The notes beneath the pieces were generated by a model. That model was given only the letters and a program-made list of their open reading frames with translations. It searched no databases and was not told the DNA's origin. Below, in pieces: positions 23,710 to 32,285 of a stretch of DNA of 41,394 bases; position 1 is the stretch's first letter, and the number at the start of each line of letters is the position of its first letter. The translations under genes were made by a program, and so were the position numbers. The stretch is from contig JAFRFY010000107.1 in the NCBI GenBank assembly GCA_017434085.1, positions 1 to 41,394 on the forward strand, given 5' to 3'. The stretch is from Clostridia bacterium. Lineage in GTDB: Bacteria > Bacillota > Clostridia > Christensenellales > Aristaeellaceae.

Positions 23710-25215
23710 TTACTGCAGCCGCTCGGGGTAGTACTGGACGTTGGCCTCCTCCAGCATGGCGGTGGTCTGCTCGTCGTAGTAGGCGTGCTGGCGAATCTCC
23801 AAGGCCTGGGACTCGATGGTATCGCGGACCTCTTCGAGCGGCACGTCGCCGGGGGTGACGTCGCTCAGGTACTCCACCAGGTGCAGGCCGGAGGGGCTGC
23901 GCAGCGGGGAGGAGACCTGGCCGGGCTTATCCAGTATCATGGCGCCCTGTATGAACTCTGTGGAGAACAGGTAGCTGTTTTCGTTGATGTAGTAGCCCTC
24001 GGAGCGCACGGGCTCGGACTCCATCATCTCGTCCTTGCCGTACTGGTCCGCCAGGGACATGAAGCTCTCCCCGGCCTGGAGCTTGTCGGAGATCTCCTTG
24101 GCGGTGGCCTCCAGCGGCGCGAACAGCGGGTTCAGCTCCGCCTCGATCTCCTGGATGCGCGCGGCGTCGGACTGGGGGTCCAGCTGGCTGATCTCGTCCA
24201 TCAGCTCCGTGGCCTTGACCTCGTCCTCGTCGTTTTCAAAGGGGATCAGTATGTCCCGCACGGCGCGGTAGCCCGCGGGCCGGTAGAGTATCAGCGCGCC
24301 GTCGGTGTGGGCGAACTCGAACTCCTCGGGGTACTGGGAGTAGTTCTCCCGCTGTATGGCCAGCTGCTCCTGATAGTACTGCTGGACCTCCTCCTCGGAG
24401 ACGGTGACGTCCTTGACGATCTCCTTATAGTATTTCTGGGCGGGCCAGTCCGCCTTGATCTCGTCGGTGATGGCCTGGAGGGTGATGTTCTCCTCCTCCC
24501 GCATGTACTTTTCGGCGTCGGCCCTGACCTCCTCCGCGCTCTTGCCGGGCTGGGCGACGAAGGCGGTGTAGTACTCCAGCTGGTCCGCGTAGGCCTGCTG
24601 GGCTTGGGCGTTGATCTGCTTCAGGTCCTCCTCGGTCAGCTGGTCCAGCCCCTGGGCCTGGGCCTTGAGCGCCACCAGCTTTTCCGCGGCCTTGTTGGTC
24701 AGCACGGTCTGCAGCACGCTGTCCGCCACCTCGCTGGCGCTGTAGCCGGCGAAGATCTGGGTGGTGAGCTGGTCGTTGAACTCAGGAATAACTTCGGTGG
24801 ACAAAAGCTGTCCACCGTCAAATTCCGCCACGACCACGGGCTCGGTATTCTCATCCAGCGTGCCGGTCAGCAGGCTCTCGTCGTCCCACAGGTCGGAGAG
24901 ATCGTCGGACGTGCCGCCGGTGGCCTTGCCGGACAGCTCCTGCTGGGCGCTGGTCTCCGCGGAATCGTCGAACACCCAGTCCTCGGGGTCCTCGTCCATC
25001 GGGAAGCCGATCAGATTCAGCGTGTTTTCCAGCTCGATGATCCGCTCGTTGGCCTTCTCCAGCTCGTCGTTCACCGGCGCGGTGCGCCGCGCCACGAAGA
25101 AGCCGGCCAGGCCGCCCATCGCCAGCGCGATGATCAAGAGCAGGACCACCAACAGCGTCGGCACCCCGCTCGGGCGCTGCCTTCTCTTTTTGCTCTGCTT
25201 CGCTTCGTTTGCCAT
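23710..25215 (-). CDS. Membrane-anchored PrsA/SurA-like peptidyl-prolyl isomerase
   Basis: A 501-residue protein; ATG 25215 follows GGGAGG. A basic N-terminus (KQSKKRRQRPSG) precedes one membrane segment (residues about 19-43, TLLVVLLLIIALAMGGLAGF), so this foldase is anchored by a helix, not by the lipid used by typical PrsA. An acidic low-complexity region follows, then a SurA-N-like helical chaperone domain (about 125-290), then a parvulin domain. The parvulin is split: RDILIPFENDEDE is separated from FMSLADQYGKDEM by about 45 residues of predicted coiled coil. The end of the parvulin reads SSPLRSPSGLHLVEYL. It should help fold exported proteins. Isomerase activity is not certain given the insertion. 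Confidence 0.8.
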   Translation of the reverse strand: MANEAKQSKKRRQRPSGVPTLLVVLLLIIALAMGGLAGFFVARRTAPVNDELEKANERIIELENTLNLIGFPMDEDPEDWVFDDSAETSAQQELSGKATGGTSDDLSDLWDDESLLTGTLDENTEPVVVAEFDGGQLLSTEVIPEFNDQLTTQIFAGYSASEVADSVLQTVLTNKAAEKLVALKAQAQGLDQLTEEDLKQINAQAQQAYADQLEYYTAFVAQPGKSAEEVRADAEKYMREEENITLQAITDEIKADWPAQKYYKEIVKDVTVSEEEVQQYYQEQLAIQRENYSQYPEEFEFAHTDGALILYRPAGYRAVRDILIPFENDEDEVKATELMDEISQLDPQSDAARIQEIEAELNPLFAPLEATAKEISDKLQAGESFMSLADQYGKDEMMESEPVRSEGYYINENSYLFSTEFIQGAMILDKPGQVSSPLRSPSGLHLVEYLSDVTPGDVPLEEVRDTIESQALEIRQHAYYDEQTTAMLEEANVQYYPERLQ

Positions 25216-25267
25216 GCCTGTATCCTCCCAATCCCGCTCGCGGGCTGTGACATTTTCATACATTCTT

Positions 25268-25297
25268 AGTATAACACGAACCCGCCCCCGTTGCCTA
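25268..25297 (-). promoter_or_regulatory. Probable promoter of the PrsA-like gene
   Basis: Minus strand TATACT (25268-25273) with TAGGCA (25292-25297) 18 bp upstream. The same unusual -35 (TAGGCA) recurs before yicC, and TAGCCA before the cytidylate-kinase-like gene. Confidence 0.4.
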
Positions 25298-25348
25298 TTG
25301 ATATCGCCAAATTCTCATAAAAAAGATGTATGGATGTCTAAATCAGGC

Positions 25349-25372
25349 GGGCGATGGGGGCATCGCCCCTAC
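25349..25372. repeat. Single REP hairpin after rpe
   Basis: GGGCGAT-loop-ATCGCCC followed by CTAC, 3 bases from the rpe stop codon. Read on the minus strand it is GTAG plus a GC hairpin. It may double as a transcription end for the long operon. Confidence 0.75.
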
Positions 25373-25374
25373 GG

Positions 25375-26037
25375 TTAGCGAGCGATATTGGCGTACTGGG
25401 CGCGGATGGTGTCGATGAACGCCCTGGCGTCCGGCGCGCCGTAGAGGGCGCTGCCCGCCACCAGCAGGGTGGCCCCGGCGCGCATCAGCATGGGCGCGGT
25501 GTCGGTGTTGACGCCGCCGTCCACCTCGATGACGGCGTCGCAGCCGGCCCCGTCCAGCATCCGGCGGATCTCCGCGATCTTTTGAACGCAGCCGGGGATC
25601 AGCTTCTGCCCGCCGAAGCCGGGGTTCACGGTCATCACCAGTGCGAGGTCGAAGTCCCCCAGCACGTACCTCAAACACTCCGGCGAGGTGGCCGGGTTCA
25701 GCGCCACGCCCGCCAGGCACCCGGCGGCGCGGATCTGTTGAAGCGCCCGGTGCAGGTGGTTCGTGGCCTCGGCGTGCACGGTGATGATACTGCACCCCGC
25801 CTCCGCAAAGGCGTCCACGTACTTTTCGGGGTTCACGATCATCAGGTGGGCGTCCACCGGCAGGCCGCAGGTCGCCGCGACCTTCGCTACGCCCGGGCCG
25901 AAGGTGATGTTGGGCACGAAGCAGCCGTCCATCACGTCGTAGTGCAGGTAGTCCGCGCCGGCGTCGGCCATGCGCCGAATCTCGCCGCCGATATTCAGGT
26001 AGTCCGCCGCCAACAGCGACGGTGCGATTTTAATCAT
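25375..26037 (-). CDS. rpe: Ribulose-phosphate 3-epimerase
   Basis: A 220-residue TIM-barrel enzyme that interconverts ribulose-5-phosphate and xylulose-5-phosphate in the pentose phosphate pathway. All family motifs are present: KIAPSLLAADY at the N-terminus, LHYDVMDGCFVPN (catalytic Asp, metal His), DAHLMI, MTVNPGFGGQ and IEVDGGVN (second catalytic Asp). Length is normal. Its start overlaps the end of rsgA by eight bases, matching the conserved rsgA-rpe pairing. It is the last gene of the ylo-type operon and is followed directly by a REP hairpin. Confidence 0.96.
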   Translation of the reverse strand: MIKIAPSLLAADYLNIGGEIRRMADAGADYLHYDVMDGCFVPNITFGPGVAKVAATCGLPVDAHLMIVNPEKYVDAFAEAGCSIITVHAEATNHLHRALQQIRAAGCLAGVALNPATSPECLRYVLGDFDLALVMTVNPGFGGQKLIPGCVQKIAEIRRMLDGAGCDAVIEVDGGVNTDTAPMLMRAGATLLVAGSALYGAPDARAFIDTIRAQYANIAR

Positions 26038-26908
26038 AGCGCTCCCTCCACCTCTGTCGCATGTCGTTTAACAGCTCCACGTAGCGCCCGTGGCGCCTGG
26101 GGTCGATCTCCCCGGCCCGGACCGCGTCGCGCACGGCGCACCGGGGCTCCGAGGCGTGATAGCAGGGCTTGAAGAAGCAGTTCCCCTCCAGCGGCGCGAA
26201 CTCCGGGTAGCTGTCCTTGATCTCCACCGGGTCGAACACGTCGGTCTCCAGCAGGCTGAAGCCGGGGGTGTCCAGCACCATGCCGCCGCCAAAGACGGGG
26301 ATGAGCTCGCAGGAGCGGGTGGTGTTCTTGCCCCGGTCGATCTTGCGGGACAGGTCCCCGGTCTCCAGCGCCAGGCCGTACAGCGCGTTGATCAGCGTGG
26401 ACTTGCCCGCGCCGGACTGCCCCGCCAGCGCGTGCACCCGGCCCCGCAGCCGCTCCCGGAGCGCCGCGAGGCCCTCGCCGGTCACGGAGGACACCTTGAC
26501 GGGGTCGCACGCCGCGCCCCGGTACTGATTGATGATGTCGTCCGCCAGGCCCTCGTCCAGGTCGCACTTGGTAATCACCAGCAGCGCGTCGATGCGGCTT
26601 CGGCGGGCGTTGAGCATCAGCCGGTCCACCATCATCAGGTCCGGCAGCGGCGCGGCGGCGGCGGCCACGATCACCACGACGTCGATGTTGGCCACCGGCG
26701 GGCGCGCAAGCTCGCTTCGGCGGGGGAGTATGCCGTGGATCCAGCCGTCCTCCTCGCCCTCGCCGGGGGTGATCTCCACCCGGTCGCCGATCTTGGGCTT
26801 CATGCGCTCGCGCCGGAGCTTGCGCTGGGCCCGCACCTGGTGCACCGCGCCCGCGTCGTCCAGCACGTAGTAGAAGCTGCCGATGCCCTTCAATATGATT
26901 CCCTGCAT
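26030..26908 (-). CDS. rsgA: Ribosome small-subunit biogenesis GTPase RsgA
   Basis: A 292-residue circularly permuted GTPase that checks maturation of the 30S subunit. ATG 26908 (MQGIILKGIGSFYYV) has GGGGAT upstream; the frame is open further upstream only through a dispersed repeat. Domains: N-terminal OB fold (1-70), GTPase with motifs in permuted order (G4 ITKCDLDEG, G1 GQSGAGKST, G2/G3 region with DTPGFSLL), and a C-terminal zinc knuckle (CFFKPCYHASEPRC). It lies between prkC and rpe as in Bacillus, though a 110-bp repeat now separates it from prkC. Confidence 0.95.
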   Translation of the reverse strand: MQGIILKGIGSFYYVLDDAGAVHQVRAQRKLRRERMKPKIGDRVEITPGEGEEDGWIHGILPRRSELARPPVANIDVVVIVAAAAAPLPDLMMVDRLMLNARRSRIDALLVITKCDLDEGLADDIINQYRGAACDPVKVSSVTGEGLAALRERLRGRVHALAGQSGAGKSTLINALYGLALETGDLSRKIDRGKNTTRSCELIPVFGGGMVLDTPGFSLLETDVFDPVEIKDSYPEFAPLEGNCFFKPCYHASEPRCAVRDAVRAGEIDPRRHGRYVELLNDMRQRWRERYD

Positions 26909-26927
26909 GCGATGACAATCCCCATCA

Positions 26928-27037
26928 GGCAACTTCGAAAAACCCTGTTTTCGCAAGCATTGCCTCGTAAAGAAACCTTGTTTTACAGGGTTTTCCGAAG
27001 TAAGGTTTGCGGCAAAGCGAGGTTTTTCGAGGTCCCC
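26928..27037. repeat. 110-bp foldable dispersed repeat, copy 2
   Basis: Same ends (GGCAACTTCGAAAAACC ... GGTTTTTCGAGGTCCCC) and orientation as 8121-8230. It fills almost the entire gap between prkC and rsgA, beginning 1 base after the prkC stop. Confidence 0.8.
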
Positions 27038-27038
27038 A

Positions 27039-28874
27039 TCATTCAAAGTCGATATCCTGCCGCTCCATCAGCACGCCGTCCATGTAGATCGACACCGCGT
27101 GCACGCCGGACTCGGCGCAGGACAGCGCGATGCGGTAGGTGCCGGTGTTGAGCGTGCCGGAGTAGACCTCCTGCACGTCGCCGGAGGACAGCGTGAGCTG
27201 TATGCGCACCTGGCTGGCGTTCAGGGGCACCACCACCGACAGCTTGGAGGCGGGGTAGTACACCTGGGGCTGGGCCTGGTTGACGGTGAGGTCCACGGTG
27301 GTTCCGGCCAGCACCTGGGTGTCGGCGGCGACGCTCTGGGCCACCACGGTGTTGGGCTTGGCGTCGGCGGAGTAGCCCTCGGCCACCTCGCCCAGCTTGA
27401 GCCCCTCGGCCTCAATCAGCGCCCGGGCGCCGTCGAGGCTCAAACCGGTGAGCGTGGGCATCAGTACCCTGAGGCCGCTGGCGGTGATCTTCACCGGGGT
27501 CTTCTTGCTCTGGGTGCCGGGCTCGGGCTGGAAGGCCACGACGGTGCCCGGCGGGCTGTCGGACTGCACGTAGCTTAAATCGATGGATTCCACGCCCTCG
27601 GCGGAGAGCTGGTCCACCACGTCGGCGGCCTTCATGCCGGTGATGTCGTCCATGTAATACCACTCGGAGCCCAGGCTGACCGTCAGCGTGACGGGCACGT
27701 CGTACTTCACCCGCGCCCCGGCCCGGTGGGACTGGTTCATCACGATGCCTTCCTCGTATTCCTCGCTGTAATCGAACTCCACCTCGGTGGTGGCTCGAAG
27801 CTGCTCCAGGGTGTCCTGGGCCATCATCTGCTCCTCGCCCACCACGTCGGGCATGCTGTAGGTGTGCACGAAGCGGGACACGAACCACACCGTAAAGGCG
27901 ATCAGCACCGCGGTGATCAGCGTGGCGGCGGCGATGAAGGTCTGCTGCACGCGGCGGCGGTCCTTGGCGCGCTTGCGGCGGCGGGCCTCCCGCTCCTTTT
28001 CGATCTCCTCCGGGGTGCGGGGATACTTCACGAACCCGCCCTCGGGGTTGGTGATGCACTTTCTCAGGTCCGCGGCCATCTCCGCGGCGCTCTGGTAGCG
28101 CTTGGTGGCGTCCTTGCACAGCGCGCGCATGACCACCTCGTCCAGCGCCACGGAGATGTCCTCCCTGTGCTCCCGCATGGACTTCGGGGCCTCGTTGACG
28201 TGCTTTAACGCCACGGACACGCTGGTCTCGCCGTCGAAGGGCACTTGGCCGGTGAGCATCTCGTACATCACCACGCCCACGGAGTACAGGTCGCTCTTCT
28301 CGTCGGCGACCTCGCCCTTGGCCTGCTCCGGGGAGAAGTAGTGCACGCTGCCCAGCGCGGACACGCCGGGCCCCTCCTCCACGGTGGTGGTCTGGGTGGC
28401 CTTGAGGCGGGCGATGCCGAAGTCCGCCACCTTCACCCGGCCCTCGGAGTCCACCAGTATGTTCTGGGGCTTGATGTCCCGGTGCACGATGCCGTTGCGG
28501 TGGGCGTGGTCCACCGCCGCGAGTATGCGAATGGTCATGCGAATGGCGGTGTCCGGGTTGATGCAGCCCTGCTGGCGGATCATGTCCTTGAGGGTCTGGC
28601 CGTCCACGTATTCCATGACGATGTAGCGCACGTCGCCGTCGGTGCCCACGTCCAGCATGTTGACGATGTTCTCGTGGCTCACCTTGGAGGCCGCCTCGGC
28701 CTCACGGCTGAACCGGCGCACGAACTCCTCGTCGGATTCGTATTCGGGCCGCAGCACCTTGATGGCTACGATCCGGTTTTTCTTTTTGTCAAAGGCGCGG
28801 TACACGACGGCCATGCCGCCCGTGCCGACGATGGCCTGCACGACATACCTGCCCGATATGACGCGCCCGATCAT
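27039..28874 (-). CDS. prkC: PASTA-domain serine/threonine protein kinase PrkC
   Basis: A 611-residue transmembrane kinase. Kinase domain, residues 1-270: GTGGMAVVYRAFD glycine loop, VAIKVL lysine, HRDIKPQNIL catalytic loop, DFGIARL and a YFSPEQAKGE activation segment. One membrane helix at about 315-338. The external part has three PASTA repeats (starting MPDVVGEEQ, MDDITGMKA and MPTLTGLSL) that bind muropeptides or beta-lactams, then a unique beta-rich C-terminal domain of about 95 residues. It should phosphorylate wall, division and translation proteins in response to cell-wall fragments. Overlaps prpC by four bases, so kinase and phosphatase are made together. Confidence 0.95.
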   Translation of the reverse strand: MIGRVISGRYVVQAIVGTGGMAVVYRAFDKKKNRIVAIKVLRPEYESDEEFVRRFSREAEAASKVSHENIVNMLDVGTDGDVRYIVMEYVDGQTLKDMIRQQGCINPDTAIRMTIRILAAVDHAHRNGIVHRDIKPQNILVDSEGRVKVADFGIARLKATQTTTVEEGPGVSALGSVHYFSPEQAKGEVADEKSDLYSVGVVMYEMLTGQVPFDGETSVSVALKHVNEAPKSMREHREDISVALDEVVMRALCKDATKRYQSAAEMAADLRKCITNPEGGFVKYPRTPEEIEKEREARRRKRAKDRRRVQQTFIAAATLITAVLIAFTVWFVSRFVHTYSMPDVVGEEQMMAQDTLEQLRATTEVEFDYSEEYEEGIVMNQSHRAGARVKYDVPVTLTVSLGSEWYYMDDITGMKAADVVDQLSAEGVESIDLSYVQSDSPPGTVVAFQPEPGTQSKKTPVKITASGLRVLMPTLTGLSLDGARALIEAEGLKLGEVAEGYSADAKPNTVVAQSVAADTQVLAGTTVDLTVNQAQPQVYYPASKLSVVVPLNASQVRIQLTLSSGDVQEVYSGTLNTGTYRIALSCAESGVHAVSIYMDGVLMERQDIDFE

Positions 28875-29596
28875 CGGCCGTCCGCCTCCTCATAGATCGC
28901 AAACATCGCGGTGATGTTGTCCTGCCCGCCGTCCTCCAGCGCGATGCCGATCAGGTGGCGCAGCTTTTCCTGCCAGCCCATGTCATCGAGCACCGCGCGC
29001 AGTATCTCCCGCTCGGGCACGTGGTTGGTCAGCCCGTCGGAGCACAGGAAGAACACGTCCCCGGGCCGAAGGTCCAGCTGGAGCGTGTCGATCTCCACCC
29101 GGGGCTCGGTGCCCAGGGCGCGGGTGATGATGTTGCGCTTGGGGTGCACCCGGGCCTCGCGCACGGTGATGAGGCCCTTTAACACCATCTCCTCCACCAG
29201 CGTGTGGTCGATGGTGACCTGCATCAGCGCCCCGCGCCGCACCATGTAGATCCGGGAATCCCCCACGTGGGCGATGAAGGCGGTCTTGCCCTCCATGGCC
29301 AGCGCCGAGAAGGTGGTGCCCATGCCGCTGACCTCGGCGGATTCCTGGCTGGCCCGGTAGACCGCGTCGTTGGCGCGGGCCACCGCGGCGCGCAGGGCCT
29401 CCGCCGTGATCCGCTCCACACCGCGCATGTAGTCCGCATACGTTTGGACCGCCAGCGCGCTGGCGACCTCCCCGGCGTTGTGGCCGCCCATGCCGTCCGC
29501 CACGGCGCAGAAGCGCTCGCCCCGCGCGGGCTGGTAGCACGAATCCTCGTTCAGCTGGCGTACCCGGCCGATATCCGTCATAGAGTAGACTTTCAT
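28871..29596 (-). CDS. prpC: PP2C-family protein phosphatase PrpC/Stp
   Basis: A 241-residue metal-dependent phosphatase that reverses PrkC phosphorylation. PP2C motifs: TDIGRVRQLNEDSCY with the metal-binding region at the N-terminus, AVADGMGGHNAGEVAS (DGMGGH), HVGDSRIYMV, FLCSDGLTNHV and GGQDNITAMF. Its stop overlaps the prkC start (ATGA). ATG has GGAGGT upstream. In other Firmicutes it follows rlmN closely; here 164 bases of heptamer module E intervene. Confidence 0.95.
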   Translation of the reverse strand: MKVYSMTDIGRVRQLNEDSCYQPARGERFCAVADGMGGHNAGEVASALAVQTYADYMRGVERITAEALRAAVARANDAVYRASQESAEVSGMGTTFSALAMEGKTAFIAHVGDSRIYMVRRGALMQVTIDHTLVEEMVLKGLITVREARVHPKRNIITRALGTEPRVEIDTLQLDLRPGDVFFLCSDGLTNHVPEREILRAVLDDMGWQEKLRHLIGIALEDGGQDNITAMFAIYEEADGR

Positions 29597-29614
29597 GCGC
29601 GATACCTCCGAAAG

Positions 29615-29766
29615 AGTGTGGAGTGTGGAGAGTGGAGTGTGGAGTTAGGAATTAGGAGTTAGGAGTTAGGAATTAGGAATTGAGTTACCCGGTGCTGCGC
29701 GATATGTCCCTACGGTGGGTTTCCGGCATTCTGTAATTCCTCATTCCTCATTCCTCATTCCTAATT
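29615..29766. repeat. Heptamer module E (short) inside the ylo-type operon
   Basis: About nine units of GTGGAGT then TAGGAGT/TAGGAAT (29615-29682) face CATTCCT/AATTCCT units (29734-29766) across 51 bases. Core ends match other modules: GAGTTACCCGGTGCTGCGCG (29684-29703) is the complement of the GCGCGGCAGC-side end, and CCGGCATTCTGTAATTCC (from about 29723) matches the far end of module D. The right array contains the rlmN stop codon TAG. It separates rlmN from prpC. Confidence 0.8.
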
Positions 29767-30816
29767 CAAATCAAGTACTTTCCTTCTTAATTGCCCGCAC
29801 GCGCCCTCGATATCCGCGCCCATTTCGCGGCGGACGGTGGCGGAGATGTTTTTGAGGGTGAGGCGTTTGAGGAAGGCGTCCACGTCCTGCTTCGACGGGG
29901 CGCGCAGGTTGCGCTCCTTCACGTCGTTTAAGGGGATCAGGTTCACGTGGCACTGGAGGCCCCTAAGCCGGCGGGCGAGCTCCTCGGCCTGTTTGACGTC
30001 GCAGTTGACGTCTTTGATGAGCGCGTACTCGAAGATCACCCGCCGTCCGGTCTTTTCCACGTAGTTGCGGCAGGCGGCGATGACCTCGCCGTAGGGGTAG
30101 GCGTTGGCAACGGGCATGATCTTGCGGCGCACCTCGTCGTTGGGCGCGTGCAGCGACAGCGAAAGCGTCACCGGCAGGCCCTCTTTGGCGAAGTCGTACA
30201 TCCTCGGCACCAGCCCGCAGGTGGACAGCGACACGTTGCGCAGCGATATGTTGAAGCCCTCCGGGTCGTTGACGAGCCTTAAGAACTTCACCACGTTGTC
30301 GTAGTTGTCCAGCGGCTCGCCGGAGCCCATCAGCACGATGTTGTGCACCCGGCGCCCGGGGTCCTGATCATGGATGTGCCGGTTGGCGGCGGCCACCTGG
30401 CCCAGTATCTCCCCCGGCGTCAGGTTGCGCACCCGGCCCTCCAGCGTGGAGGCGCAGAACGCGCAGCCCATACGGCAGCCCACCTGCGTGGACACGCACA
30501 GCGTGTCGCCGTGGTGGTAGCGCATCACCACGCCCTCGATCAGGTTGCCGTCGGTCAGGGCGTAGAGGAACTTCTCGGTCTCATCGACCTTCGATTTGTA
30601 GGATTCCAGTATGCGCACCGGGTTCGCCACCGCGATTGCGTTCATCCGCGCCCGGAGCGCCGCGGACAGGTTGGTCATTTCGTCGATGGACGCCCCCCGG
30701 GTAAGCCATTCCCGGATCTGCTTTGCCCGGAACTTGCTCTCCCGAAGGTCGTCGAGCACGAAGCCCATGAGCTCGTCGTGGTTGAGCCCCAGCAGTTGTA
30801 TGCGCTCCACCGTCAC
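29761..30816 (-). CDS. rlmN: Dual-specificity rRNA/tRNA m2A methyltransferase RlmN
   Basis: A 351-residue radical-SAM enzyme that methylates C2 of A2503 in 23S rRNA and A37 in some tRNAs. The iron-sulfur motif CRMGCAFC is near residue 118; GSGEPLDNYDNVVKFL and LSLSLHAPNDEVRRKIMP are RlmN signatures. The C-terminal GACGQLR carries the methyl-transfer cysteine, so it is not Cfr (no clear Cfr-type differences seen). ATG overlaps the rsmB stop by four bases. The final codons DLN-TAG run into the heptamer array. Confidence 0.95.
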   Translation of the reverse strand: MTVERIQLLGLNHDELMGFVLDDLRESKFRAKQIREWLTRGASIDEMTNLSAALRARMNAIAVANPVRILESYKSKVDETEKFLYALTDGNLIEGVVMRYHHGDTLCVSTQVGCRMGCAFCASTLEGRVRNLTPGEILGQVAAANRHIHDQDPGRRVHNIVLMGSGEPLDNYDNVVKFLRLVNDPEGFNISLRNVSLSTCGLVPRMYDFAKEGLPVTLSLSLHAPNDEVRRKIMPVANAYPYGEVIAACRNYVEKTGRRVIFEYALIKDVNCDVKQAEELARRLRGLQCHVNLIPLNDVKERNLRAPSKQDVDAFLKRLTLKNISATVRREMGADIEGACGQLRRKVLDLN

Positions 30817-32285
30817 ACGCCCCTTCTGATCATCCGCGCGATGAAAAAGCCCTCGATGCCGTCCCGGTGCGGCAGTATCTGTATCATGCCGCCCTCAAAG
30901 CGGGGCCTGAGCGCGTCGGGCAGCCAGCCGTCGTCGGGGTCCAGTTCAAATTCGGGGTGATCGGCGAGGAACGCCCGCACCCGGTCTTCATTCTCCTCGG
31001 GCAGCAGCGTGCAGGTGGCGTAGACGAGCCGCCCGCCCACCTTCACCGCACGGGCGCAGGCGTTCAGTATGTCCCGCTGGAGGGGCGGCAGGGCCGCGAG
31101 GGTCCCGGCGTTGACGCGGTACTTGATGTCCGGCTTCTCGGCGATGACGCCCAGCCCGGAGCAGGGGGCGTCCACCAGCACGGCGTCCATGGCCAGGCGC
31201 ATGCTTTCCATGGGCGTGCGGGCGTCGTATACCGTGGCGCGCACGTTGTCGAGCCCCAGCCGCCGGGCGGCGGCGCGGATGAGCTGCACCCGGTGCTCGT
31301 GCACGTCCCAGGCGAACACGCGGCCCGCGCCCATCATGCGCTCGGCCATCAGGCAGGTCTTGCCGCCGGGGGCCGCGCAGGCGTCCAGGATCTGCATGCC
31401 GGGCTTCGCGCCCACGGCCAGCGCCGCCAGCATGGCGCTCTCGCCCTGTATGGAGAAGAAGCCCCGGCGGTAGCCGTCGGTGTTGGCCGGGTTGCCCGCG
31501 TCCGAGAGCACGTAGGCGTCCTCGACGATGCCCCGCCGCCAGGCGTAGTGCCGATCGTCCAGCCACTTTTCAAAGGCGGCGGCGTCCATGCGCATGCGGT
31601 TGGGCCGGACGGTCACCGCCCGTCCGCCGCCGCGGCAGGCGGCGATCTGTTCGGCCGTGTCGAGGCCGTAGGCGGCGATCAGCTTTTCCGCGATCACCGG
31701 GGCCAGGGAGTGCTTCACCGACAGCCATTGAACCGGGTCGGCCTCCCGGTCGGGCAGGGCCAGCTCCCCCGCGTCCCGGGCCCTGATCAGGTTGCGCAGC
31801 ACGGCGTTCACCAGCCCGGTCAGCCCCTCGCGGCGCACGGCGCGCACCTGCTTGACGGCCTCGTCCACCGCCGCGTGGTCGGGCACGCGGTCCATGAACA
31901 GTATCTGCGCCGCGGCGATGTGCAGTATGTCGTTCACCACCGGCTCGGGCTTGGCCTCCATGAACCGGCCCAGCATGGCCTCGATGTAGAGCCGGTTCTC
32001 CACCGCGAAGTAGAACATGCTGGCGGCCAGGCGGCGATCCTCGGGGGAGAGCCGCGCGGCCTCCAGCTGCCGGTCCAGCGCCTGGGCGGCGTAGGCGTCG
32101 CCCCGCACCACGTCCTGGAGGGCCTTCAACGCCGCCTGACGGGGGGAGGGACCCGCCGGCTTCGGCGGCTGTTTGCGATTGCCCTTGAAGCCGGTTTTTG
32201 GTCCCCTGCCATCTCTGGGCCCGCCTTTGCCCGCGGGCCGGTCGCCCTTGCCGGGACGCCGGTCGCGTTCCTGTCGGTCATTCAT
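30813..32285 (-). CDS. rsmB: 16S rRNA m5C967 methyltransferase RsmB
   Basis: A 490-residue enzyme. ATG 32285 overlaps the fmt stop. The first 60 residues are a basic, disordered extension (RQERDRRPGKGDRPAGKGG) not usual in the family. Then a NusB-like RNA-binding domain (about 65-190), and a SAM methyltransferase domain with DACAAPGGKT, VDAPCSGLGVIAEKPDIKY and ATCTLLPEENE, giving both catalytic cysteines (PCSG and TCT). Its stop overlaps the rlmN start, so two rRNA methyltransferases are translationally linked. Confidence 0.94.
   Translation of the reverse strand: MNDRQERDRRPGKGDRPAGKGGPRDGRGPKTGFKGNRKQPPKPAGPSPRQAALKALQDVVRGDAYAAQALDRQLEAARLSPEDRRLAASMFYFAVENRLYIEAMLGRFMEAKPEPVVNDILHIAAAQILFMDRVPDHAAVDEAVKQVRAVRREGLTGLVNAVLRNLIRARDAGELALPDREADPVQWLSVKHSLAPVIAEKLIAAYGLDTAEQIAACRGGGRAVTVRPNRMRMDAAAFEKWLDDRHYAWRRGIVEDAYVLSDAGNPANTDGYRRGFFSIQGESAMLAALAVGAKPGMQILDACAAPGGKTCLMAERMMGAGRVFAWDVHEHRVQLIRAAARRLGLDNVRATVYDARTPMESMRLAMDAVLVDAPCSGLGVIAEKPDIKYRVNAGTLAALPPLQRDILNACARAVKVGGRLVYATCTLLPEENEDRVRAFLADHPEFELDPDDGWLPDALRPRFEGGMIQILPHRDGIEGFFIARMIRRGV

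Noticed and set aside
26909..27046. N-terminal extension of RsgA
   Set aside because: The extra codons are the 110-bp dispersed repeat; the same translation appears at 8121-8230, where there is no rsgA. Homology begins at ATG 26908.
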